Below, piece by piece: positions 12,418 to 24,960 of a stretch of DNA of 64,000 nucleotides. Location: positions 19,188,470 to 19,252,469 of the forward strand of contig NC_029521.1 of assembly GCF_001577835.2 (NCBI RefSeq), given 5' to 3'. The stretch comes from Coturnix japonica. Lineage: Eukaryota; Chordata; Aves; Galliformes; Phasianidae. The notes beneath the pieces are model-generated. The model was not told the DNA's origin, searched no databases, and saw only the letters and a list, made by a program, of their open reading frames with translations. The translations under genes were made by a program, and so were the position numbers. Positions within the stretch are counted from its first letter, which is position 1. Each line of letters starts with the position of its first letter.

Positions 12418-14219
12418 GACTTCTTAACCCATGCCATCAATGCTCTCAGACTGCTTTCCAGAAGATGGGAATGGCCTGGGGGTAGGATGAAGCTTTTGAC
12501 ATAGAAGACGGAAAAGTCTCAAGGTGAGGTTTCCTCTGCTGCCAGCTGCCCACTGCTTTTCTGTGTCAGATCTGGAGCTCCTGGTGGCTGGAGGTGCAGC
12601 ATACCTTCCTGGCATAGCAATGCACCATGTTCCTTCCTAGCTCCAGTCACCTCCAGGCACCTAGTGCCCAAATCTCATCTTTCCTTGGCTTCATTTTATC
12701 CTGACCTCCCCAAAGCAGTTTGTCCACTCTTACCACACCGCAGGACTGCATTTCTCTGTCCTAGCCATTTTTCTCTCTCACCCCAGTACCACTGGCTCTG
12801 AGCCTTCATGATGAGCCCTGCAAAACAGGTGAAGGATGCAGGGCTGTACATCTTGCTTCAGGGCCACAGTTCTGTCTGCATGCAGCTGCAGCCCAGCCAA
12901 GGCAAACATGTTTGTCACTGCTCATTTTTCTTTCAGTGTACACTCTCCCCAGTTTGCTCATACAGCTCTTATCTTGAATTTTCCAGCCTTTCCCTGGTAA
13001 AAAGATGGCCAGAATGAAATCTTAGGCACCACAAGGGATCTGTCTAAGGCCAGGATCTTGTCACCTGCATGAGCGGTGGGGCAGTGGGGTTCAGGGCTGG
13101 AATCTGGGAGTTGCATTCCTTTCCATTTCACTGCTGTGGCACAGCACATTCCTGCTCGTGCTCCCCCTTTTGCTTCAAATTTGCTCCATCTTTAAACATC
13201 TGGGGAGAGGGGATAATTTGTCCCAGATGTATTTGCTGCATTTTCCAAATGATGTCTTTGTTTACTTCCTGTGCTGTTTCTATGTTCTATGATGTTTGTT
13301 TCTGCTCCCATCAGTGTTTTAACATGTTGAATGTGTGATCAAATGCTTGCATCTGGCCCTGTGTAGTTAACAGCTATGGATGCACTGTGGATGTTCCCTG
13401 TGATTTCATCCCATTCCCTTTTGCTCTCATTGAACTCTCAGCTTTGATGAGGTAATTTCATTGTGCATTGTGTGCAGAGCTATTTCCTTTTGTTTGATTC
13501 AAACCTGCTGTCTGGTGGTGGGCTGCCTCCACGCCTGTGTTATGGATAACGCTGACTAATTCTTCAGACCCATCTTGCGTGAGATGTGTTCTCCGCCCAC
13601 CCCAAATCTTGCTCACAGCTCTTTTTTAGGATCCAGCATTCTGCCATTTCTTGTTTCCCATGTCAGTGTCACCCATCTCCGTAGCAAAGTGTGCACTTTT
13701 CCATGCATCCCCTGGCAGCACCCTTCTATCTCAGCCTGCCGCTGCCCCACCATACCCTGCTTACAATGGACCCACAGCCTCTGCTGCTTCTCCTTGGCTT
13801 CCTACTGGTATGAGTAAGAGCTGGCAACTCCAGGACCATTTTGCATTAAATAACAAAAGATGCTGTGATGCTGCTCCTATGCTTAGATGAGAGTTGCTCT
13901 GAGGCTTGATGGCAAACAGGGAAGTAGTGGAATGGAGCTAAGTTGGAAGAAGGCATTAGTATGACTAATCTTTCCAGCCTGCACTGCTTGCACTGAAGCT
14001 GTGAACAGGGATTCCTTGTTATTACCACGGACAGAGCAGCAAAGCTGCTCTCTGGGGTATTTTAGCAGCACTGAGTCCATCCATGGGCAGAGCGGAGTAT
14101 ATGACTGCACACCCCTGGGGCAAGAACGTCTGTGGCAGAGAGGTGGAGGGGAATTGGCTTCCTCTAAATCTAGAACTACTCTGCAACTGTTTATAGCCAA
14201 TTTCAGTTGCCTTTAGGCT

Positions 14220-15280
14220 TTAGTGCTCTCTTCTGCTGCCCGGTGCATGTCGGAGGGCATCATCGTGGCCCCTCCTCGCATGGCAGAGCTCTGTACTGCA
14301 GCATCGCACCCCGCGCTGCTCTCTGCTGCAGGAAGGTGCGAGAATGCGACCTTGCTCCTGTCCTTGCCCCCATCCCCGGCCCCAGCCGTGCTGCTGGTGT
14401 GCGGGGCGAGCCGGGGCCGTGCCGACGCGGTGCCACCGCCGCTTCCCCAGGAGATGGGGCAGGAGAGCAGCGCAGTTCGGAGCGGGGCCGGGGGGAGCCG
14501 CCCGCTCCGCGAAGCCCCCGCCTCGCTCGGCTCTGCCCCCGCGCAGGGGCTCAGTCACGGCGCGTCCCTCCCGTGGGGGCCCCGCTCCCTCCCGGCGAAG
14601 TGGCCCCGCGGGGCCCCCGCTCCTCTCCGCCCGCTTCCAGCCTTGCGCTGCCGCCTCCCAGGGCGCGGGGTCCTGTTTGCCGTCCGGTTAATGAGTGAGC
14701 CGCACTCCGGACGCTTCCCCGACGGCGGAGAGCGGGCCGGCAGCGGGCGGCTGGGAGAAGCATCCCTGCCCCCGCTCCCGCCGCCCCCCGCCCGCAGGTG
14801 CAGGGGGCTGGCACTTGGCAGGGGAACTGGAAAGAGCTGGTTCCAGTTTGCACTTTAGCTCCGGGCGGGGAGGAGGGAGCTGGGGGCCGATGGCGGGGTG
14901 GCTGCGGCCGCTGGCCGGGACCCTGCTCTTGCTCGAGGTGGCGGCTGCCGTCAGCTTCCTGCACCACCGCTACGAGGAGATGGTGCGGGCTCTGTTTCGC
15001 GTGCAGAGCGAGTGTCCGTACGTCACCCGCATCTACAGCATCGGACGCAGCGTCGAGGGCCGCCACCTCTACGTGCTGGAATTCAGCGACTACCCCGGCA
15101 TCCACGAGCCCCGTAAGTACGGGGACGCGGTGACCGGGACGGGGCGGCCCCGACAGCGCTACTGCTGCCACGCGGCACCACGGGGCATAGCCAGGAGCCG
15201 CCTTTCTGCCCGGGTAGGGCTCCCGGTGCCGGAGCTCTGCCTTTGGGCACGCGGCCCCTGCGCGTACTTTGGCCGCAGCT
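14220..15280. promoter_or_regulatory. CpG island at the CPN1 start
   Basis: The stretch is strongly GC-rich with many CG dinucleotides, in contrast to its flanks. It covers the upstream region, the whole first coding exon and the start of intron 1 of CPN1. No TATA box was found close to the start, which fits a dispersed CpG-type promoter. The exact transcription start cannot be read from the sequence. Confidence 0.75.
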
Positions 15281-18200
15281 CTGTTTATAAGTGGAGGATG
15301 ACGCAGGAGAGCTCGTCCCAGCACCCACCTGCTCCACCGCCCCGTTCTGCCCCAAAACCGGGCAGAGGTGGAAGGGAGGAGTGCAGCCCTTCCTTGTCCA
15401 GGCTTCACGGAGTGGTGCTGGGCCCCCGCAGATCTCCAGACATTCATCTGGTGCCGAGTGGCCCCGCTGCACCTTGGCAGCAGCACAAGGAGATCTGGGC
15501 AAGATTCTGCTTGCCTCCTGCAGCATCTTTTGTCTTCTCAAACCTTTGTTTGCTCATCACTGTGGGGCTGACACATCCAGGCAGCATGGTCCCTTTGCCA
15601 GAGAGTTTTGATAATTTCCTGCCAGGCTTTGCTTTGGAAGAGCCACAGGATTGCAGTTAGGAGGGCTGCAAGAGGGCTCAGCTTGACCTGCTCCTAGTGC
15701 TCAGAGCAACATGGACTTGTGAGACTGCTTCTGTGTACTTCCACATGTATGGTGTCTTTCAGACTCTGCAGACTCCTTTGAAGGCAACGGAAAGTAACTG
15801 TGAAAAGGAAAGCTTTAAGTCAGTTGGCTTATATGCAGTAATTCAGGCTTCTGTGTCTGTCTGGATAATGTTTACGAGTCTGTGTATCCAGAAGGGCTGA
15901 TGAGTCCTGCTTCACACTCAAGGCAGATGAGGAGTCCCTGCTGAGACCTTTTTTTAAATGAAGGCAGCACATAACCCCAAGATGTTTTTATAGATTTAAT
16001 AACTGGATTACCTAATTAAGTCAGTTCTCAAGTCTCCTGAAACCTAACCAGGTCAATGCATATCACCCACCCACAATGTCCTTTGCTGAGGCATGGCAAT
16101 CCAAAGGTCACTGGCAACAAATATGGAAAAGCAACATCTTGTGCCAAAACTAGGATTGTTTTAGCATCTGTCTTCAGCACGTCTGGAGGCACTGAGATCT
16201 CTGAAAGCACTGCTGAGTTCTGGAAGCATGATTGGGTTCTGAGTCTGGAGGCATGGTTGGATTCTGGAGGCATGGTCAGGGTCTGGAGGCATTATAGGAA
16301 TCTGGAGGCATGGTTGAGTTCTAGAAGCCCAGTTAGGTTTTGGAGGCATTATTGGGCTCTTGAGCATGGTTGGGTTCTGGCAGTATGGTTGGGTTCTGAA
16401 GGCACAGTTTGGTTTTGGCAGTGTGGTTGGGTTGGGAAGATGTGTTGTTCTCCAAGCATGGTTGGGTTCTGGAAGCATTGTTGGGGTCAGGAAGCAGGTG
16501 CCTTCTTTCCTCACATTGTTTCAGACCCCAGAGATCGCTGCTGGTGGCTGAAGCCTCAGTACAACAAGATCCCTGAGCTCTGCCTGCCAATGCCCTGTTT
16601 TGTCTGTACCTTTCATGTAAAAGCTGGGCTCCTTTTTTAACTGAATTCTGCCAGTATCTTTTACCCTGCCAACACTGGCTGCATGCCCACTGCAGATGCA
16701 AGCAGCAGCCCAGTGGTAAACCTGGGCTGTGACAAAACAGAGGGCAGCCCACATGAGAACCATTTAGCCATCCCTCATGAAATTCTGCATTTTCCAAGGG
16801 AAGAGGTCATCTTATGCCATTCACTGGGGGACCCCTGCAGTGTGAAAGGGCTCCCCAGCCCCAGCTGACGGTGCTACTGCTGTGTTGCTCTCTCCAGTGG
16901 AGCCGGAATTCAAGTACGTGGGGAACATGCACGGGAATGAGGTGCTGGGCCGTGAACTGCTGCTGCAGCTCTCTGAGTTCCTCTGTGAGGAGTACCGGCG
17001 GGGCAGTGAGCGGGTCATCCAGCTGCTGCACGACACACGCATCCACATCATGCCTTCCATGAACCCCGACGGGTACGAAGTGGCTGCCAACCAGGTACCA
17101 GGCAAGCGAGCGCTGCCTCCAGATGGTAGGGGCAGAAAAACCCTACAAAATGGGGGGCTTCTGCAGGTCTGCTTTGCTGTGGCAGTGATGCCCCACTTTA
17201 TTCTCATCCCTACAATGCCGTTTGCCCCACAGGGTCCAGATGCCATTGGGTACTTGACAGGGAGGAACAATGCCAATGGTGTGGACTTGAACCGCAACTT
17301 CCCTGACCTCAACACGTTCATGTACTACAGTGGGGAAATCAACGGGCCCAACCACCACATCCCACTGCCCGACAACTGGAAGAGCCAGGTACAGGCCTGG
17401 GATGCTGCGAGTGCTGCAACATCGTCCTACAGCACCGACATGCTCATCGCAGCTCTTCCTTTCTGCTCTTCTCAGGTGGAGCCTGAGACATTGGCAGTGA
17501 TCCAGTGGATTGGCAGCTACAACTTTGTGCTTTCAGCCAACCTGCATGGCGGTGCAGTGGTGGCCAACTACCCCTATGACAAGTCTCAAGACCAGCGGTT
17601 CCGGAGCCACCGGCGCACAGCCAACACACCCACCCCTGATGACAAGTTGTTCCAAAAGGTGAGGACAGGATGCTGGTCCCAACAGCACTCGTTGTGCCTA
17701 TGGTTTTTCTCCATTGTCTGAATGTCCCAGAAAACTGTGCCTTCAGTCTTCCATTAGGAAACACAGAAACCCAGTGCAAGAATAGGCGTTAGAACAGCTA
17801 ATGAGAAAAATAAGTGTGAGCTGGAGCTCAGCCCTCCTGGGAAGCACAGGGCTCTCCAGGACATGCTGGGAGCAGGGCTGCAGCCTGGGGAGGAGGTGAG
17901 CAATGTACACACAGCCTCCAAAGTCAGAAACTCAATGAAATAACAGTGCTGCTGGCAGAATAAGGTTGTGCCAGCATCTGAACCATAGCACCATGTATAG
18001 AGTGTGCATTAGGAGACTCAAACAGCAGTTGCTTTTCAAACTATCTTACATAAAGGAGAGGCTTTGGATCCACTGTCCAAATTTGAACCCTGCTTTCATA
18101 TCTAAAAATAAACAGCAATCTTTGAGAAGGGCATAAAAGATGCCAGAAACACAAGTTGCTCAAACTTTCCTAATACAAATTCTCTTTCAGCTAGCCAAGA

Positions 18201-21084
18201 CATACTCGTATGCCCATGGCTGGATGCATCGTGGCTGGAACTGTGGGGATTACTTTGTTGATGGCATCACCAACGGGGCATCCTGGTACTCTCTCAGCAA
18301 AGGTAGGGCAGGGCAGCACCTGACCCAACGGGGTGCAGGGCTGGCAAGACATCCTGGGGCAGTATAGGAGTGAGGGGCAATTCTGGTAAAAGGGCTGGGA
18401 CATGGGGATGAAGGGTCCTTGCATTTCCCTGGCCACTAGCTCTTCTCTTCCAGGTATGCAAGACTTCAATTACCTCTACACCAACTGCTTTGAGATTACC
18501 CTGGAGCTGAGCTGCAATAAATTCCCCCCCAAGGAGGACCTGGAGCGTCAGTGGATGGCCAACCGGGAAGCACTTGTTGCCTTCATTGAAGAGGTAAGGA
18601 GATGATCTGGGACCTGCACCCCTCTCCTGCAGTCTAGATGGCATGGGAGCAGCAGGCACTGGGAGCGCTGGAGTGGGGGAAGCCAGAACAGCCAGGGAAG
18701 GGGAAAAGTGGAGCCATTCCCAGAGCTCTCTGCCTTCCTCCAGCACCCAGAAGTACCCTCCTGAACATCAGACAGGCACTGACCCATTACTGTCTCCCTC
18801 CCTACAGATTCACCAGGGCATCAAAGGGATGGTTACAGATGAGAACAACAATGGCATTTCAGGAGCAGTAATTTCTGTCCAGGGAATCAGTCACGACGTC
18901 ACTTCTGGTGGGTCTCCGATCCTCATGTGGTGCTGCTGTGCTCTTCAATCTGCCCTGCAGCTCCCACGCTGCCCTCTGTGAACCTGCCCACTGTATCAGA
19001 AGTTTGGCTCTGTCATCCCTGCAGCTCTCCTGCAGGTCCCCCTCCACCTCCTCCCCACCAGGCTGAGCCCACCTCAGCTGAAATGACGCAGTCTGCTTGT
19101 AGTTATGACTCAGATTTGCAGTGCCCATGCAGTTCCCTAGATGGGCATATATTCAGATTCTCTCAGTAATCCATAACATGCTACTCCCCACTGTTGTCAG
19201 CCCCCATCCCTGAGCACTACAGCACACAAAGTGCTCCTGGGAAAGCATGGGGAGAATCAAGCAGGGGAGCAGCCAATCTGATGGGAGATTAAAGCTACAG
19301 GTAACCCAAACGCAACCAAATTATATGGGATGGGAGTTGAGGGTTGTGTTCTGCACAGGGAGTCAGACTGGAGCTGTGGATGCCCCTAGGCCTGCTCCTG
19401 TCTGGCTGGCAGTACTGAGATCTTCATCTCCCTGCCAAGAGCAGTGCAGCCAATGCTGCCATGCACTGTTATTTGGTGTTTATTGTGGGTTGACCTCTGC
19501 TGAGTGGCACTAAGGAGATATTACCTGCAGGCTGCCAGCACAAATCTGGCCTCACATTGCCAGTAGACTGAGAAAGAAAGCTAAAAAATGCTGGGGGTTT
19601 GGAGGACACACATCTTCAAGGATGAGCACTGAGCGAGTGCTGCTGGAATATCAATTTCTCCACATCCTGAGAGCTTTCTCTTCTCACCTTGTGTTCCAGG
19701 TGAGATGGGGGATTATTTCCGGCTGCTACTGCCTGGCACTTATACCGTCACAGCCTCAGCAGAGGGCTACCAGCCTCAAACAGTGACAGCCACCGTGGGC
19801 CCAGCTGCAGCTTCACTGGTGAGTCAGACACAGGAGTCCAGCAGCTCCCAGGGTGAAGGCAATGCCATGTGCCCCCGATTCCTCGCCAAGCAGCCTCAGC
19901 TGCACCAGTCTGTTGTGCTGGCTCCCATGTCCTCTAACCCGGCTGGAGCTGCTGCTCCAACAGGGTCCTCCTGAGAGCAGTCTGTGCAACCCGAAATAAG
20001 TTATAAAAACAGTGGGTGCCTTGGAAACAGAATGGGGCCTCAGACACTGGCTCTGCTAAGGCTGGGTGAGAACCCTCAGCTGCAGCATCCCAGCGTCTGG
20101 TGCTCCATGCACACATTGGCAAGGCTATGCCTTAAATACACTGTGGTGGTCTCCCCTTTCTCCATCTCTTCATCCCACCCTGTCCAGCCTCTGATGTCCT
20201 TCCAGTGCTGCTCTTTTCTCAGCATTAGAAACCTTCTAATTTTCAGCCTAAATTTATTTATGGTCAGTTTATCCCTATTTGTTCTCATGCCAACACTGTG
20301 CTTTAAATAGCTCCTCTTCTTCATGGGTATTTATTTCTCTATGTATTTATAGAGAGCTGTCAAGCCCAGTCCTGGCCTTTGTTTTGCTGGGTTAAGCACC
20401 CTGCTCTTTGGTTCTCCTTTGTAACAGATTTTCCTTTTCCCACATTACCTGCTTTGTTCCCTGGTGGTCTGACGTCACAGCCCACCTGTCCCCATTTACC
20501 TCCTCCCCTTCCCTACCATGAAACAATTTGTTTGCCTTTTCCAGCCCTACCCCACAGCCATTTGTTTGATCCTTTTTTTTTTTTTTTTGGTTGGATGGAA
20601 GATTCTCTCCTGGATTTTCTTTTTGCCTGGAGCTACCAGAAACAGTCATTTACTGAAAGATTGATTAATCAGGATTCAGCTAATGAGATGCAGTTGAAAA
20701 GGTCTGTTTTGTCCTAAGCTGTTCTGTATACTAAACACTCACAGAAATGCAAAGCAATGCATTTTCTCTGCTTTCTGATGAGAAAAGATGAAGAATGAGC
20801 CTCACTCAACCACTTGCCTTTCACAGCACCAGTTTCCCATTGTATCCCAACATTGGTTGAGCCCCTGATGGGCAGTGCTTGTCTTGGCCAAGAGCAGGTG
20901 CAGGTCCTTCAGAGCCAGCACTGCTACATGGGTGGTGTTATCCTTTCTACAGGTGCATTTCCAGCTCAAACAAGATGTGGTGAAGAAGGCCCCAGAGCGG
21001 AAAGCCTTAGGCACACGCACAAACAACAAAACCCTTCAGAAGAAGGTAGTGCCCAGAGCTGTACGCCGCGGGACACAGAGATGA
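14890..21084 (+). CDS. CPN1: CPN1, carboxypeptidase N catalytic chain; 9 coding exons
   Basis: This secreted zinc metallocarboxypeptidase (M14, N/E subfamily) removes C-terminal Arg or Lys from kinins, anaphylatoxins and other plasma peptides. In mammals it is made in liver and pairs with CPN2. Exons: 14890-15112, 16898-17094, 17233-17388, 17476-17658, 18191-18302, 18454-18593, 18808-18907, 19700-19818, 20953-21084. They join in phase into 453 residues (human: 458). A signal peptide covers residues 1-20, and mature [10 protein letters not shown] aligns with human VTFRHHRYDD. Zinc ligands are H86 and E89 (HGNE) and H216 (NLHGG). The catalytic Glu is E308 in [13 protein letters not shown] and NRNFPDLN substrate-site motifs are intact. 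A transthyretin-like domain follows from about residue 340, then a basic tail. All key residues are present, so the enzyme should be active. Confidence 0.96.
16183..16497 (+). repeat. Minisatellite, 19-bp unit, about 16 degenerate copies
   Basis: The stretch in CPN1 intron 1 divides into units close to CTGGAGGCATGGTTGGGTT, mostly 19 bp, with substitutions and one or two short extra pieces (for example a CTGAGT insert). The copies differ enough to suggest an old array. Because 19 is not a multiple of three, the open frames across it are incidental. Confidence 0.9.
20175..20445 (-). mobile_element. Old CR1-family LINE fragment
   Basis: Read on the plus strand, the segment has TTTTCAGCCTAAATTTATTT, GTTCTCATGCCAACACTGTG and TATTTATAGAGAGCTGTCAA, which match the complement of older reptile and bird CR1 subfamilies. 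Much more diverged than the CR1 copies near 26.5 and 63.7 kb. It lies in CPN1 intron 8. Confidence 0.65.
20572..20589. repeat. T homopolymer in CPN1 intron 8
   Basis: About 18 consecutive T near the older CR1 fragment. Simple sequence. Confidence 0.8.
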
Positions 21085-24000
21085 GGATGATGCATTTGTC
21101 TGAGAGCAGAGGGAAGCCCTTGTACGAGGCCTGGCTGAAGACTCCAGCCAGTGAACTTTCTATCAAGCCAGCATTAAACTAGCCCAAGTTATTAGGTTAT
21201 TAAATAAGGAAATATTTAATCCCCGAGCAAAGTATGAAGTAATTCTCAGCAGAATGCATACGAGGAGTGTGTCTGGAGCTGCTCTCCTGCCCTCAGGCCA
21301 TACAGGAGAGCTCTGCTCCCTTTGCTCTTGACTTGGTCACTGCAGCCCACATGAGGTGTTCAGACACTGGTGCATGGCAGGGAGAATGAGTCTGGGCAGC
21401 AAGTTCTGCCCTTTTAACTCAGGCACATGAGTTCTGGCTTGTCCATGCTGTGAGCACCATGCTTTCCCCTCAGGTAAGGACAGTTGTCTATAGTTAGGAG
21501 TAGGATAGTTTTAAAGCAGTGATTTATCCATCTCAAAACACAGCTGGGGTTCTACACATAGAACAGCTCATTCTGGGTGGCAGCACCATGAGGAAGAATG
21601 CAGCACTGCTGGGATGTGGTGGTCCAAGATCATCTGGTGAGTGATATCACATCTATTTTGTTGTGCAGATGGGACTTCCTGGTGGCTCACTGGGATTATT
21701 TATAGTCAGACAGGATGAAACTGTACATGCCAACAAAGGCAATGGATTATCCTGACTCCTTATGGCTTCAGATCCAAACCAGATGGCTCTCTCAAGGAGC
21801 TGCTTCAGCCAACACAAGCTATTAGTCTGAGCAAGGAGCAGCTACATGAGAGCAGTGGAAGGTGTGCAGGACAGGTGATTTGTTTTTCCTTTGAGACAAA
21901 CTGACTGAATTTTAGGTCTGTCATTGTGCTGGAGGGAAATGTGGATGCACACCAACCAGCAGTGCACTGTGCAGGTACAGTGCGTGTGGACAGCAGCTCA
22001 GTTAGAGAAGATGTGGTACAAGCCCTCACTGTCACATCCTCTCCTGTCTCTGCTGCAGGGTGCTGGTGGCATTTTCAGCCTTAGCACTACACACACTCTT
22101 GTACCTCTGCCTTCTAACAAAGGCTGTCTCTCAGCATTTCTTGGAAAGGCACGGCAAACTGTCCCTCAGAGGGTATCTGTTCAGGCTATTACAGAGAAGT
22201 GCCAGAAGCAGTAGCATACGTTGCCATGGTTGTGAGTGGTTTCAGTCTGCACAGGTCACTGTGGGCCAGGGATGGTGGCCAATTCCACATTCATAAAATC
22301 TAGAGAATTCAAATTCTCTACATTTTTCACACCATCAGCAACCCAGCACAGTTACAGGCTGCTGGGTGCTCCCATGTTGCCCTCTGGTGGTCCTAGAAAA
22401 TGTAAACCAACCCAGTTCCCCTTGCTTTCCTGTGTATGGGTTAAGGAGGGGGATTTCTTCTCTGGGCCAGGACAGCAGGCTGCAGCATTCCCCTCACCAG
22501 CTGCTAAGGAGCTGCTGGCACAGTGGCAAAGCCAAAGGCTCTGTGGAAAGCATTTTTTGCCCTATGAAACAGTTCCTACAGGACTTAACCTTGTGAAAGA
22601 GTCTCTTGAGCCTGGGATTTGTCCAGCACATTCTCCTCCCAGCTCTGAATACTTCAGTGTCAAACATTTTGGTAAAGCTCCACTTGGCCGTGGCCAGGCT
22701 CTCCACGTGAAAACATGGTTACAAAATGTTTCCGAGACAGCTTTCTGCCCATCCCCTGTCTCCAAGGCTTGCCATGAACTTCATCCCAAGTGTTGCAAGA
22801 AGCTAAAAACAGTGCTAACGCTTTGGACACAACATCTGCAGTGCAGTGGTTTCACGTCCTTTGAGGCTGCAGTCAAGGTGATGGCAGGTGGCAGGTCTGT
22901 ATTACAGAGCTGGTCCCTCCCCATCCTCTCTGGGACACTCAAGAGTTCATAAACCTCCTCCTCCCACTTCACATCCTTCCTCCATGCTGCAGTGCCCCAG
23001 CCTTCCCCTTTGGGGGCAGTTTTCTGCAAGCAGGGCTGCGAGGATCCCAGCTTGAGCAGCAGCCCCAGTGGGGAGGCTGGTGGGATGTGTGTGATTTGGC
23101 TGGTGTGAAGTAGGCAGAAAAAGGGAAAATACAAAAATCTGAACTCCAGTAAGAGTGAGGCACCTTTACTGGGAATGTCAGCAGAGATGGGCTGGTGGTT
23201 GCAGTGACCTAAGAGGCTGCAGTAGCATGGGAAGGATGAACCCTCTGGCAATACTGAGGTTAAATGAGAGAGCTAGAAATGGTGATTGTATGAAGAACAG
23301 TTTGTGAAGTGGAGGCATGCAGGGAGACACATCTCACAGATAAAAATATACAAGTCTTTTTTAAGTGCGTAGCTTTTCTTGGAATGCTGGAACAAAACCA
23401 GACTCAAAGCCAAGGATAAGGCTGGCTGGAAGTGAGGATAGCAGTGAAAAGCCCAGAGCCACCATGTAAGTGCAGAGGCAAAGGGAGAAGAGGGACCTGG
23501 CCCTGCCCAGCTGCAGAAGTCAGTGGGAAAAGCTGGGAGTTCTCAGGCTTCAGGCTTTAGGCTTTGGGGTCTGTTGTGATATGCAGGGCTGGGTTTGGAC
23601 TTAGTTTCTAGCAAAAAGATTTGCTTGGATGGTGTTATTTCTGTCCTGGCATGTATGAGTTCAGACCACTTCTGCTGCTGTCTGCAAAGAGCTGTGCAAA
23701 GGGATGCTGCTGCATTTGCCACCTGTCATTAGCCCCATTCTGTGCTGCTCCCACGGCCCTGTGAATAAAGACACCTGAGGGCACATTTTATAGTACTCTG
23801 GAGAACACTGCAGACTGTCCTTGATGACAGTATTCAGTTCAGATCCCCTCTGTGTCTCTCTCTGGTCCCACTGATTGCTCCCAAGGAGCACTGTGCAGTG
23901 TCCAGCTCCTACTCTCGCACTGCACAATGTCCTTGTGTGCAGCCCCCATTCTTCAGCTGCAGCAAAGCATGCACAAGGGCCATACCTGCGGGAAGAGCAC

Positions 24001-24280
24001 CCAGTCCTCGTGCAGCAAGGCTGTGCAGCAGCTCAGCACTGTGCCAACCACGAAGCAGGCGAGCAGCCAGCTCCAAGCTTGCACATGCCCGACACAACTT
24101 CCACGGCCCTGCTCCTTGCCGCTGGCGAGCCAAGCTCTGGTTGCCGTGGAGAAGTGTAGCTAAAAGCTCAAACCGGTGCCAAATTGCCCTGAGACGTGAG
24201 GCCGTGCAGCGTGGTGCCTCGTACCCTTGGGACATGAAGGTTTTTTATGGCCTAGCAGGAAAAGCAGCCAGGGACCAGCC
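21085..24280. other. CPN1-DNMBP intergenic region
   Basis: No exon with a recognisable product was found. Open frames up to 238 residues occur (22236-22952) but lack similarity to anything remembered and lack supporting splice or promoter signals. A small perfect palindrome (9-bp arms, 22301-22320) is present. The right end grades into the DNMBP CpG island. Confidence 0.5.
21173..21178 (+). other. Candidate CPN1 poly(A) signal (ATTAAA)
   Basis: ATTAAA sits 89 nt after the CPN1 stop. This would give a short 3' UTR. No AATAAA was seen in the next 150 nt. Confidence 0.45.
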
Positions 24281-24960
24281 GAGTCAGACCTCAGCGCCGC
24301 ACAAACGCCCCGTTAGCGGGGGCTGCGGGGCTGCGAGTTGTTTCTCCCCGTCTCCGTGCCCTGGCAGCACAACGGAGACTGCACGCCGCGCGGACCCGCT
24401 GCTCCGCCCCGCCCGTGAGCTGGCACGGCTCCGGCCTCGACCCCCCTCCCCCCGCACCCCCACGCCGTGCCGCGCCGCGTGGAGGCAGGAGGGCGGGCCG
24501 CGGGGCCGGGCGGAGCCCTGCGAGACCGGGCGGGCGCTGGGGGACGGGCCGGCTCGGGGACGGGCGGGGCGCTCGGCCGCGGGGCCGGCAGGAGGTGGGG
24601 GCGGAGGCGGGAGCGGGACCCGCAGGGCCGGAGCGGCCGTGGCGGCCGGAGCGGGCCGGGAGCAGGTAGGGACCCGCCGCGGGGAGCCGGGCCCGGCCCG
24701 TCCGCCGCCCCCGGGACGCCGCCTGCTCGGCTGCCCCCGCTCCGCGCGCCCCTCGGCCCGCGCCTCCGCCGGGCTCCCGCGCGGCCTCTCGGCACCGCGC
24801 TGCGCCTCCGCGCCCTCTCGTTCGGCCTTCGGGCTGTGCCGTGCTGTCCCGCCGGCTGCCGTGTTGCTGCCGGGCTGGGATTGTCCTCCCAGCAGGGGCG
24901 CCCAGGGGTGTTGGGGACACATGGGTCGTTCCCACCGCGCCTTCTGGCGGAGTGGCCTCG
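24280..24960. promoter_or_regulatory. CpG island, likely DNMBP promoter
   Basis: This is a very GC- and CG-rich stretch with several GGGCGG-type boxes. It ends in a good donor (AGCAG then GTAGGG at 24666) and is followed 7 kb later by the exon carrying the DNMBP start codon. Human DNMBP likewise starts with a non-coding exon. Direction of transcription is inferred from the donor. Confidence 0.75.
24500..24665 (+). other. DNMBP: Probable non-coding first exon of DNMBP (3' end at 24665)
   Basis: The donor GTAGGG at 24666 inside the CpG island is the best candidate for the end of a 5' UTR exon that splices to the acceptor ending at 31787. The left boundary given is a placeholder because the transcription start cannot be seen. 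Additional UTR exons in the 7-kb intron are possible. Confidence 0.5.

Larger units (their letters stand above)
8593..14200. other. ENTPD1 3' UTR and ENTPD1-CPN1 intergenic region
   Basis: No exon of a recognisable protein was found. The left part is probably ENTPD1 3' UTR (poly(A) candidates at 9446 and 12412). The middle (about 11700-11870) has a T-rich look that could be a very old CR1, but this is too weak to call. The right end runs into the CPN1 CpG island. Confidence 0.5.

Noticed and set aside
14207-14858. Plus-strand open frames upstream of the CPN1 start
   Set aside because: They end before or run out of frame with CPN1, have island composition, and human CPN1 starts at the signal peptide.
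14551-15486. 311-residue antisense open frame over CPN1 exon 1
   Set aside because: Shadow of the GC-rich CPN1 exon and island.
16161-16514. Antisense repeat-like peptide across the CPN1 intron 1 minisatellite
   Set aside because: The 19-bp unit does not keep a reading frame; the peptide pattern is a product of the repeat.
22301-22320. Perfect 9-bp palindrome (TAGAGAATT and its complement)
   Set aside because: Short enough to occur by chance in a window of this size.
22236-22952. 238-residue open frame between CPN1 and DNMBP
   Set aside because: No similarity to a known protein and no promoter or splice support; chance in moderate-GC DNA.
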